Assembly (NCBI GenBank): GCA_016124755.1
Contig: WGNA01000011.1
Location: forward strand, 182,688 to 246,687
Reading direction: 5' to 3'
DNA length: 64,000 nucleotides
Origin: Bacteroidota bacterium
Lineage (GTDB): Bacteria > Bacteroidota > Bacteroidia > NS11-12g > UBA9320
In this document: positions 1 through 9,032 of the stretch, piece after piece
Layout of the letters: each line of letters starts with the position of its first letter
How positions within the stretch are numbered: position 1 is the stretch's first letter
Position numbers and translations under genes: made by a program
The notes under the pieces: generated by a model
What the model was told of the DNA's origin: nothing
Seen by the model: the letters and a program-made list of their open reading frames with translations, nothing else
The model's database searches: none

Positions 1-2
1 AT

Positions 3-3000
3 GTTCGGGTGAACGGAGAGTTAATGTTACCGGGTTCCATAATGCAATATGTTCCGTATGCCCGGGTTGCCGAATCAGCTTTGAATGTGGCGAATGACAA
101 GGTGGATGATGCCGATGCCGATCCGTTAAATGAAATTCAGAAAATTTCCATTCATGCTGACTCTATTTTTCTGGAAAACGGCGGATTTGTTATTATTCCA
201 AAGCAAAAAGGCGAAGTCGGATTTCAAAATAATTCCCTGACTTCCCCTTCCGATACGCTTGATTTCTCAACCGCATTCTGGTCAACCGGGGGAAATGTGG
301 CCGATTCAGGATTTTCTATCGGAACATTAAACAATCAACCGGTAGTGTTTTTAAGACAAGGTTTGCCAATCGGAATTTTAAATGAATATTCACTTTACCT
401 CGGGCATAATTCTTCTGAATTTATTGGTAAGCAAGGGCAAAATATTGTTTTGGGAAATAATGGGCTAAGCATGGCCAATTCCAGCAATAGTAATTCGGTA
501 ATCGGATATTTAAATCTCGGTAAAGCAGTTACGGCAACAGCAAATGTTTCGGTAGGTAATTTCTCACTTACGAATGCTAAAGCCTCTTTATACAACGTAT
601 CGATTGGAGTTAGTGCAGGGGAGAACGATACCGTTTCAACGGAGAATGTTTATGTTGGTTACCGCGCAGGTGAAGGTACCAAAAGCAAAATCTCCAGAAA
701 AAATGTAATGATTGGTTCTCAATCCGGGCTACAAAATGAGGGAGATCAAAATATATTTATTGGGTATGGAGCAGGCTTCAATGATACAGCGTCAAGCAAT
801 ACCCTTGTAATTGGATTTCGCGATTATCGGGGTGAATTAATACGCGGAAATTTTCAGGATCGCACGCTCGCTATTAATGGATCACTCACAATAGACAGCT
901 CCTACACCTTCCCTAAGACGGATGGATCAAACGGGCAATTCCTTGCAACAGATGGTTCCGGCAACGTTTTCTGGAAAGATGTAACGGGGGTTCAGGTTAA
1001 AAATGATACGGTTATTTCCGGCAAAGACACAGTTTTCCTTTCATCGTATTCTGTCTGGAAAAATGATGGTCAATTAGTTACCGTGAAAAAATGGGATGAT
1101 GATATTAATCTGGTGTTTGGCGCGGATTCTATAAATAACAATCCCGCAAGTACGGATGACAACAGCCGGCTCATGTACATTAAAAATAAAGCGGCATTCC
1201 GCTCTGGTTATGCATCTGCCGGACAAAATAACAATGACAGCATTGGTGTATTTTCTTTTTCATCCGGTTATGATAACAAAGCAACATCAGCGGGTACCGT
1301 TGTTACGGGAGGTTATTTAAACGAGGCCACGGATTCCTTTGCGGTCGTTAGCGGAGGAAGTCTGAATAAGGCGACGAATAATTTTTCGATTGTGGGTGGC
1401 GGTGTGCTCAATACATCAGAGGGAGTGTATTCCGGAGTTCATTCCGGATTAAATAATAAAGCCACTGGGAATGCCTCCGCTGTTCTTGGCGGTACATACA
1501 ACAAGGCTTCCGATACATTATCGGTTGTTGGCGGAGGTATTTCCAATGAAGCTTCAGCTTATGCCAGTGGAGTTTTATCCGGATCCAATAACGTGGCTAA
1601 AGGCCGGATGTCGGTTGTTGGCGGGGGAAACAACAACAGTGCGGAAGGTGTTAATTCCACCATCGCAGGTGGTAACAGCAATGTATCGAAAGGGAACACC
1701 GGAACCATTTCGGGCGGATATGCCAATGATGAAATCGGAGCTTATAATACCATTGGGGGCGGATACGAAAATCAGGTTGAAGCGGATTATGCCGTGATCA
1801 GCGGGGGTATTTCCAATCAGGCACTGGGTTTGGGTTCATCTGTTTCCGGAGGTTATCTCAACGAAGTCCGCGACACTCTTTCTTCTGTCAACGGCGGATT
1901 AAAAAATCTGGCAATGGGGGATTACGCAACCGTTGGAGGCGGTTCCTTTAATCAGGCGGTTGGGCGAAACGTTGCAATTGCCGGTGGAGACTCAAATACT
2001 ATTGGCGGGGATTATTCTTTTATCGGTTCGGGTAAAAGCAATTCAGCCAATTCAGATTACAACTCCATTGGAGGAGGACGGTACAACCACGTCAACGGTG
2101 ATTATTCTGCTGTGAGCGGAGGTTTGGTAAACATTGTTTCTGGTCAGTACAACTTTGTAGGAGGTGGAGATACCAATGTTATTCAGGGTACATCTTCCGT
2201 AATTTCCGGTGGTCGTTCAAATGCCATCGTTTCAAAATATGCAGTAATTCCGGGAGGTTATGCGAACGGTGTTTTGGGTGAATACGGTTTTGCCTCCGGC
2301 CGAAACTCGTTGGCCGCTTCTTATGGTGAAGTTGCTCTGGGGTATTACAACACGACGTATTCACCGAAAAGCACATCTTCTTTAGACACGAACGACAGGC
2401 TTTTTGTTATCGGAAACGGAACTGCAGCCAATCGCCATGATGCATTGGTGCTCAGCAAAAACAATCATCTTCATCTCAATGGAAATATGTCGTTGTCGAA
2501 TGGAAGTGATACCATTTTCTATCCCGCCTTTGATGGAAGCAACGGCCAGGTTCTCACAACCGACGGAAGCGGAAAATTATTCTGGACGAATTCATCAGGC
2601 GGAGGAGCATCCGGAGCTTTTGTAAATGATTCATCGCGCATTTATGTTAAAGATCATTCGGACTCTCTGATCTTCATCTTTGGAGCTCAGGCCATTGACA
2701 ATGATCTCAACAGCAGCAGCGATGATTCCCGGTTGATGTATGATACCCGAAATGCTTCACTCAGAGTTGGAAAAGATGCATCCGGACTTTGGAATAAAGA
2801 CAGCATTCAGATTGAATGCACTTATATTTTTGGAAAATCAAATCAGGTTTTAGGAAATTTTAATTCGATTCTCGGTGGTGAATCAAACCGCACCGGAGAT
2901 TATGTTCAGTTCGGATTTATTGGCAACGGAATTTACAACACCATTTCAGGAAGTTCCAGTGCAGTAATTACCGGTTCTAACAACAATGCCGGTGGATACG

Positions 3001-3989
3001 CAAGTTTGATCGGAAGCGGAGATTACAACACCGTTCAATGTGAATACGGAGTAATTGTGGGTGGAGTGAACAACGAACTCTATGGAAATCTGAATTCCAT
3101 TCTGGGCGGAAGCTATCATTTTCAAAATACGTATGCAGGTGTTATAACCGGCGGTCTCGGACACAAACTGGTAAATGATTATGGTTTTGTTGGTGCCGGA
3201 TCTCAGAATTACGACTCCTCTTATTTCGGGGTAATTGTGGGTGGAAGCAACAACTATATGATTTCCGAATACGCAACCATTGTTAACGGCGACAGCAATT
3301 ATGCAATGGATACAGCGACCTTTATCGGAGGTGGAAACAACAACATGGCTTTGCGTTACGGAGCATTTATTGCAGGTGGAGATTACAACAAAGCTTACGG
3401 TAAGTATAGCACAACCGGTAGCGGAAACGGATTGATTGCCCAGAGTTATGGTGAAACTGTTTTCGGAAGTTTTAATGACACGGCAACATCTTGGAACGCT
3501 AATGGGATTACCTCTGGAAATCGGTTGTTTGTTTTAGGAAACGGATCGGCTTATTCTTCCCGATCCTCTGCATTCGTGGTTTACAAAAACGGAAACGCAC
3601 TTTTATCCGGAACATTAACACAGAGTTCAGATGCCCGGCTTAAGAAAAATATTACTCCGATTCGATCTGCTTTAACCCGCATAAATGCATTAGAAGGCGT
3701 TAACTACAACTGGAACGGACTCCGAAATCACGACACGAGCGCGGTTCAATATGGCTTTATTGCCCAGCAGGTTAGAGAAGTGCTTCCGGATCTTGTGCAG
3801 GAAGATGATGAAGGATATCTGTCTGTGAATTACACATCTCTTATTCCGGTTTTAGTGGAGGCCATTAAAGAATTGCAGCAACAGAATAATGAACTTTCAA
3901 ACACCAATTCGGAATTGAGAAATCAGGTTACAACCAATACCGAAAGACTCGAAGAAATTCTGAAAATGTTGCAGTCTGCCAATCAATAA
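3..3989 (+). CDS. Tail-fiber/YadA-head-like repetitive surface protein with C-terminal S74 intramolecular chaperone domain (5' partial)
   Basis: Frame open to the window edge (VRVNGELMLPGS...), so the real start probably lies upstream. Dozens of ~14-16 aa repeats of type S.VsGG..N.A.g. C-terminus SSDARLKKNITPIRSALTRINALEGVNYNW... matches the S74 chaperone pattern, followed by a coiled coil. Confidence 0.85.
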   Translation, partial: VRVNGELMLPGSIMQYVPYARVAESALNVANDKVDDADADPLNEIQKISIHADSIFLENGGFVIIPKQKGEVGFQNNSLTSPSDTLDFSTAFWSTGGNVADSGFSIGTLNNQPVVFLRQGLPIGILNEYSLYLGHNSSEFIGKQGQNIVLGNNGLSMANSSNSNSVIGYLNLGKAVTATANVSVGNFSLTNAKASLYNVSIGVSAGENDTVSTENVYVGYRAGEGTKSKISRKNVMIGSQSGLQNEGDQNIFIGYGAGFNDTASSNTLVIGFRDYRGELIRGNFQDRTLAINGSLTIDSSYTFPKTDGSNGQFLATDGSGNVFWKDVTGVQVKNDTVISGKDTVFLSSYSVWKNDGQLVTVKKWDDDINLVFGADSINNNPASTDDNSRLMYIKNKAAFRSGYASAGQNNNDSIGVFSFSSGYDNKATSAGTVVTGGYLNEATDSFAVVSGGSLNKATNNFSIVGGGVLNTSEGVYSGVHSGLNNKATGNASAVLGGTYNKASDTLSVVGGGISNEASAYASGVLSGSNNVAKGRMSVVGGGNNNSAEGVNSTIAGGNSNVSKGNTGTISGGYANDEIGAYNTIGGGYENQVEADYAVISGGISNQALGLGSSVSGGYLNEVRDTLSSVNGGLKNLAMGDYATVGGGSFNQAVGRNVAIAGGDSNTIGGDYSFIGSGKSNSANSDYNSIGGGRYNHVNGDYSAVSGGLVNIVSGQYNFVGGGDTNVIQGTSSVISGGRSNAIVSKYAVIPGGYANGVLGEYGFASGRNSLAASYGEVALGYYNTTYSPKSTSSLDTNDRLFVIGNGTAANRHDALVLSKNNHLHLNGNMSLSNGSDTIFYPAFDGSNGQVLTTDGSGKLFWTNSSGGGASGAFVNDSSRIYVKDHSDSLIFIFGAQAIDNDLNSSSDDSRLMYDTRNASLRVGKDASGLWNKDSIQIECTYIFGKSNQVLGNFNSILGGESNRTGDYVQFGFIGNGIYNTISGSSSAVITGSNNNAGGYASLIGSGDYNTVQCEYGVIVGGVNNELYGNLNSILGGSYHFQNTYAGVITGGLGHKLVNDYGFVGAGSQNYDSSYFGVIVGGSNNYMISEYATIVNGDSNYAMDTATFIGGGNNNMALRYGAFIAGGDYNKAYGKYSTTGSGNGLIAQSYGETVFGSFNDTATSWNANGITSGNRLFVLGNGSAYSSRSSAFVVYKNGNALLSGTLTQSSDARLKKNITPIRSALTRINALEGVNYNWNGLRNHDTSAVQYGFIAQQVREVLPDLVQEDDEGYLSVNYTSLIPVLVEAIKELQQQNNELSNTNSELRNQVTTNTERLEEILKMLQSANQ

Positions 3990-3999
3990 TTCAACAGCT

Positions 4000-4461
4000 A
4001 TGAAAAATACGTTCATAATCGCCACAATAGGTTTTTGTGTTTGGGTCGGTTCCGGATTGGTACAGGCCCAAACCCTGAGCCGATATGCGATCAGCTCTTT
4101 TGGATATGAAAGTGTAGAACTTAGTGTAACCATGGGAGAGGTTTTAACAACGGCAAAAGACACCGGACTTTGTGCGGGATTTCAGCAACCCTCGGTTCAG
4201 ATTTCGGATGTGATCGTTCCCATTACACGGGATCAAAATATCAAATTGTTTCCCAATCCATCAGGCGGACAATTCACCATTACATCATCACAAAAGGAAG
4301 AAATTAAAATTGTTATTTATGGAGCGGATGGAAGTCTGCTTGAAGATAAGAGCATCTTTCCCGGTAACGAATTATCTGTGGATTTGCCAACCGGTATTTA
4401 TATCTGCCTGATTATTCAGAATAATTTAACACGAACCGAACGGCTTGTAATCGTTCGTTAA
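4000..4461 (+). CDS. Small T9SS type A sorting domain protein
   Basis: Signal peptide, then IKLFPNPSGGQFTITSS...GIYICLIIQNNLTRTERLVIVR, a typical T9SS CTD. Confidence 0.85.
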   Translation: MKNTFIIATIGFCVWVGSGLVQAQTLSRYAISSFGYESVELSVTMGEVLTTAKDTGLCAGFQQPSVQISDVIVPITRDQNIKLFPNPSGGQFTITSSQKEEIKIVIYGADGSLLEDKSIFPGNELSVDLPTGIYICLIIQNNLTRTERLVIVR

Positions 4462-4543
4462 TAAGCCTTTACATGTAAAATCGAAGTCTTTAGTTAAAGG
4501 TCTTCCATACAAATGGCCTTATTTTGCCGCCTTGCGAAAGGCC

Positions 4544-6232
4544 ATGCTTAAAAAACTCCTTTTCATTTTCTTTTCTTTATGGATTAATGGAATTGCTTTA
4601 CCTCAAAGTGAATTGTACAAGCAGGTAGAAAAGGATCTGGAAATCGCAAACAAGAAAATGACTTCCGGATCTCCGAAGGAAGCGCGAAAAATTATTGACG
4701 AAAATCTCAAGTACGCGGTTGAACACAAAGACCGGGAAGCGGAAGTGCTTGTTTTGGAAAGGTTAGCTATCTGGTATCTTTTTACCGGAGAAACCGATGA
4801 AGGAATAAAAACCCTTACCAGCGGAATTAATAAGGCGGGCAAACTACAAGACAGTTCAAGACTTGCCGTATTGTTAGAAAATCGGGCGTATGAATATGCC
4901 CGATTGCGGAAGTTTGATCCGGCGATAAAGGACATTTTGAGAGCACAGCACATTTTTGAAGTGTATCATGATACCGTGAATATGCTGGCCGGATTTAATT
5001 CGATCGGGTATGTATTCGCACGCGCCAATCGCCAGATGGAAGCCGAACCTTATTATCAGAAGGAACTGGAAATCGCGAAAAAAGCAGACAACGAAGAAGA
5101 AATTGCGGATGCACTCGATCATCTGGCGGAGTTGCATGATGTTACCAATACACACATCGGCTTGTTGAAGAATTATCAATTAAAGAGTATTCCCTCATTT
5201 CGGAAATTCAATAATTACGAACGCCTGATAACAGCATTAGAAAGGCTATCAAGAGTATATCTGAAAGAGGAGAAATACGATTCTGCGGAATTGCGAATTG
5301 TTGAGGCTTCTGCACTTTTAAATAAAATTAACGATGAAGGATTGAAACAAACTGTGAACCTCACATCTTCCTCTGTTCATCTTTTTCGGCATCAATTTAA
5401 AAAGGCAGTGAAAGAAGCTAAATCCGTTGTAATCTGGGCTAAATCTAAAAATAAGCGCACCGAACTGCGAAAGGCCTATGGAAATCTGAGTACGGCATAC
5501 GCGAGTTTGAATCAATTTGATTCGGCTTATCGCTATCTCACTTTATTAAAAATGGAGGAAGACGCATTTAAAGAACAGGAGGCAGCGCGAAAATTAGCGG
5601 AACTTCAGCAGCAAAAAACCGATTTGCAGGAGGATTTATCGGAAGCCAGAAGCGGACATAAATCGATGCGTTCGCTGATGTGGGTGGCAATTGTGTTGAG
5701 TGTATTTCTGGTTCTGGCCGGAGGATGGTTGGTACGCAGAAAATATTTTTCGGAGGTGAAAGTGCTCAAGACATTAGAAGTTGAACAAAACATCATTCAC
5801 AACGAGACAGATGATTTTCTGAAAATTATTAGTTCACTCGACGAGAAAGGATATTGGGAGACTTCGATGAATGCTCTTCCGTTAACCTCGATTTTGGAGC
5901 GACTTGAAAAACGGATTCAGCGGGAAAATAAACTTCATACCGATTGGCAATTCGATACAATTAAAATTCAGACTCCGGTTGCATTACATTACGCTTTAGT
6001 AAGAATAATCGGAGATACTGTACCCGCAAAACCGGAATCCGGATATGTACACCGAATGCAATGCGAGTCTCTGCAGGATTCGGTTTTATTGTCGATAAAA
6101 GTTCCGGTTGGAGAAATGAATAATCGTCAAATACACAAATGGGTTAAGATCACCGGAGCTTCGGAGAATATTTCCATTGAGGGAGATTCGGCAATTATAA
6201 GAATTGAGTTCCCCAACAAATCATACGTGTGA
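4544..6232 (+). CDS. TPR protein with one TM segment and a degenerate histidine-kinase-like C-terminus
   Basis: Signal peptide MLKKLLFIFFSLWINGIALPQ, TPR-like helices, TM (MWVAIVLSVFLVLAGGWLV), C-terminal ~190 aa resembling sensor kinase output region without a clear phospho-acceptor motif. ORF track start is 4532; ATG 4544 preferred. Confidence 0.7.
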   Translation: MLKKLLFIFFSLWINGIALPQSELYKQVEKDLEIANKKMTSGSPKEARKIIDENLKYAVEHKDREAEVLVLERLAIWYLFTGETDEGIKTLTSGINKAGKLQDSSRLAVLLENRAYEYARLRKFDPAIKDILRAQHIFEVYHDTVNMLAGFNSIGYVFARANRQMEAEPYYQKELEIAKKADNEEEIADALDHLAELHDVTNTHIGLLKNYQLKSIPSFRKFNNYERLITALERLSRVYLKEEKYDSAELRIVEASALLNKINDEGLKQTVNLTSSSVHLFRHQFKKAVKEAKSVVIWAKSKNKRTELRKAYGNLSTAYASLNQFDSAYRYLTLLKMEEDAFKEQEAARKLAELQQQKTDLQEDLSEARSGHKSMRSLMWVAIVLSVFLVLAGGWLVRRKYFSEVKVLKTLEVEQNIIHNETDDFLKIISSLDEKGYWETSMNALPLTSILERLEKRIQRENKLHTDWQFDTIKIQTPVALHYALVRIIGDTVPAKPESGYVHRMQCESLQDSVLLSIKVPVGEMNNRQIHKWVKITGASENISIEGDSAIIRIEFPNKSYV

Positions 6233-7011
6233 TCATCGAATATCTCTGGTTGTTTGCTCTTCTCGCCTTAGTGGCGGAAATTATGGGAACCGTTGGTGGT
6301 TTTGGTTCGTCGTTATTCTTTGTTCCGATGGCCGGTTATTTCCTGGATCTTCACACAGTGTTGGGAATTACCGCACTCTACCATGTGATGAGTAACCTCA
6401 CGAAAATCGGGTTTTTCCGACACGGCTTTGATAAAATGCTGATTCTGTACATCGGAATCCCATCTGTAATAATGGTAATAATCGGAGCCTGGCTGTCTCA
6501 GTTTTTAGGGGCTAAAAATCTGGAATTGATTTTAGCTGTTGTATTGATTTTACTCAGTGTTTTATTTCTGATTTTCGATCGGTGGCAAGTTAAACCCACG
6601 AAGTTCAATGCCGCATCCGGCGGAGTTTTATCCGGATTTTTAGCCGGACTGATTGGAACCGGCGGAGCGATCAGAGGTATGGTTTTAACTTCATTCCGAT
6701 TCAAAAAAGAGGCATTTATTGCGACCTCTGCCGCGATTGATCTGGCGATTGATGCTAGCCGGAGTGTGGTTTACACGGCCAACGGGTATGTGCATGTGCA
6801 CGATTTGTATCTGATTCCGGTCTTGCTCGTTGTCAGCATTGTCGGCACCTGGATCGGTAAAAAATTATTAAATCATATTTCCGAAACACAATTCAGAAAA
6901 GTGGTATTGATTTTAATTCTCGCAACCGGATTATTTACTCTTCGCAAAGCCTTGCTAACGAATTCGAACATAATTCATCAGCAATTAAACGAAATAATAA
7001 TTGACAATTAG
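6229..7011 (+). CDS. TauE/SafE (TSUP) family permease
   Basis: MGTVGGFGSSLFFVP...SGFLAGLIGTGGAIRGMVLTSF duplicated TSUP motif, multi-TM. Confidence 0.85.
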   Translation: MIIEYLWLFALLALVAEIMGTVGGFGSSLFFVPMAGYFLDLHTVLGITALYHVMSNLTKIGFFRHGFDKMLILYIGIPSVIMVIIGAWLSQFLGAKNLELILAVVLILLSVLFLIFDRWQVKPTKFNAASGGVLSGFLAGLIGTGGAIRGMVLTSFRFKKEAFIATSAAIDLAIDASRSVVYTANGYVHVHDLYLIPVLLVVSIVGTWIGKKLLNHISETQFRKVVLILILATGLFTLRKALLTNSNIIHQQLNEIIIDN

Positions 7012-7406
7012 GGGTTATCCTGAATTCTTAGTACTAACGGAATCACCAATTTTAGCGCCGACCAGGTTTCGTCTACCGAGCACACTTTAATATCTACAAG
7101 ACCAATCTGCAATGCATATTTCCGGATGAGATCTTCGTTAACATCGGAACTGCGTTTCGAGCTTTTCTTCGGCCAGCTCACCCAGATCATTCCGTTCTGA
7201 TAAATGCGTTTTCGGAGTCGAATCAATTGGTTTTCCAATCCGTCAGCTTTTTCAGCAAAAACATGAATGAAATTTAGTAAATCCGGGCTTCCGGAATTAA
7301 TGATTAAATCAATCGGAACATTCCCCAATAATTCAAAATAATTCTCCGGAGCGTTGATAAGCTCAATTTTATATCCGGGTTTTATTCCAAGCTTTTTTAA
7401 TAACAA
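7008..7406 (-). CDS. DUF3052-like protein
   Basis: LLKKLGIKPGYKIELINAPENYFELLG...GMIWVSWPKKSSKRSSDVNEDLIR pattern. Confidence 0.65.
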   Translation of the reverse strand: MLLKKLGIKPGYKIELINAPENYFELLGNVPIDLIINSGSPDLLNFIHVFAEKADGLENQLIRLRKRIYQNGMIWVSWPKKSSKRSSDVNEDLIRKYALQIGLVDIKVCSVDETWSALKLVIPLVLRIQDNP

Positions 7407-7424
7407 AACAAAAGTGAAAATCTG

Positions 7425-7449
7425 TCCGTCTACGCTAAGCTACGGCGGA
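7425..7449. repeat. Imperfect palindromic intergenic element TCCGTCTACGCTAAGCTACGGCGGA
   Basis: Near-palindromic 25-mer in non-coding DNA. Confidence 0.5.
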
Positions 7450-7548
7450 ATAAAATACGAAAATCGAATTTACCAAAACCCTTACTTCAATTAATTTTTA
7501 ATTCTTAATTGCACTTGTGCTCTGGCGACTTTGGCCAAGAATTAAATT

Positions 7549-8910
7549 TTATCCCCCAACATAATGTTTGAAAAACAACGGAATGGTTTCGATGCCTTTC
7601 AGGAAATTAAATATTCCGAATTTTTCATTTGGAGAGTGAATCGCATCGCTGTCTAATCCGAATCCCATCAGTATGGATTTAACACCCAAAACATCTTCAA
7701 ACAAAGCAACAATCGGGATGCTGCCACCGCTGCGTGTTGGAACCGGTTCTTTGCCAAAACTTTCTTTTAAAGCCGCGACCGCAGCAAGATAAGCCGGAGA
7801 ATCTGAGGGCGTAACGTACGGATTTCCTCCATGATGCCGCGTTACCTTAACCGTTACCGAAGGCGGAGCAAGTTGCTGGAAATAATTGGTGAACAAATCT
7901 GCGATCTTCTCCCAGTTCTGATTCGGAACCAATCGCATCGAAATTTTTGCAGACGCTTTCGAAGGCAATACGGTTTTGCTTCCTTCTCCTGTGTAGCCGC
8001 CCCAAATTCCGTTTACATCTAGAGTCGGACGAATACCGGTTCGTTCAATTGTAGAATATCCGGCTTCACCCATCACGTCATTAATTTTTAATTCATTTTT
8101 ATATTCTTCCAGATCAAAGGGAGTTTTGGCCATTGCTGCTCTTTCCTCCGCAGAAAGTTCTAAAACATCGTCGTAAAAGCCGGGAATGGTAATATGTCGG
8201 TTTTCATCGTGCAGAGCAGCGATCATTGTGCAAAGAACATTGGCGGGATTGGCAACCGCACCCCCATAAACTCCGCTGTGCAGATCGATACTCGGACCAG
8301 TAACTTCAACCTCCATATACGTTAACCCGCGAAGACCGACATCCAGAGAAGGCGTGTCGTTTGCGATCATGGATGTGTCTGAAATGAGAATTACATCACA
8401 GGCGAGTTTCTCTTTATTATTCCGGCAAAAAGTTCCGAGGTTTACAGACCCCACTTCTTCTTCGCCTTCGATCATAAACTTTACGTTGCATGTGAGTGAA
8501 TCGGTTTGCATCATGGTTTCGAATGCTTTCACGTGCATATACACCTGACCTTTGTCGTCACATGCACCACGAGCGTATATTTTACCATCGCGAATGGTGG
8601 GTTCAAACGGAGGAGTATCCCACAGGTTGTCGGGAACCGAAGGCTGCACATCGTAATGTCCGTACACCAAAACCGTTGGCAAAGCGGGATCAATAATTTT
8701 GTCTCCGTACACAATCGGATGACCGGCGGTTTCTTCTATGGAAACATTATCTGCACCAGCGATTTTTAATTTGTTGGCAACATATTCTGCAGCCCGTTTT
8801 ACATCACCGGCAAATTTGCTGTCGGCACTTACGGAAGGTATCCGCAACCAGTCGAATAATTCATTGAGAAACCGTTCCTGATTTTTATCGATATATTCTT
8901 TTTGTGTCAT
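7549..8910 (-). CDS. M20 family dipeptidase
   Basis: VLVYGHYDVQP, ARGACDDKGQ, EGEEEVGS, LHSGVYGGAVANP metal-dependent peptidase motifs. Confidence 0.9.
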   Translation of the reverse strand: MTQKEYIDKNQERFLNELFDWLRIPSVSADSKFAGDVKRAAEYVANKLKIAGADNVSIEETAGHPIVYGDKIIDPALPTVLVYGHYDVQPSVPDNLWDTPPFEPTIRDGKIYARGACDDKGQVYMHVKAFETMMQTDSLTCNVKFMIEGEEEVGSVNLGTFCRNNKEKLACDVILISDTSMIANDTPSLDVGLRGLTYMEVEVTGPSIDLHSGVYGGAVANPANVLCTMIAALHDENRHITIPGFYDDVLELSAEERAAMAKTPFDLEEYKNELKINDVMGEAGYSTIERTGIRPTLDVNGIWGGYTGEGSKTVLPSKASAKISMRLVPNQNWEKIADLFTNYFQQLAPPSVTVKVTRHHGGNPYVTPSDSPAYLAAVAALKESFGKEPVPTRSGGSIPIVALFEDVLGVKSILMGFGLDSDAIHSPNEKFGIFNFLKGIETIPLFFKHYVGG

Positions 8911-9032
8911 GGGATTTGAAATTGGATGGCAAATAACGTGTATCTGCTTTTGTTATGCACGGTTCAATACAATTTCATCTGTGATGGTTATATGACGCAA
9001 CCTATAGACGAGTTCGTGTCTTTACATATACC

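Noticed and set aside
1471-1797. 108-aa ORF within the giant repeat protein
   Set aside because: Alternative frame of the repetitive adhesin coding region.
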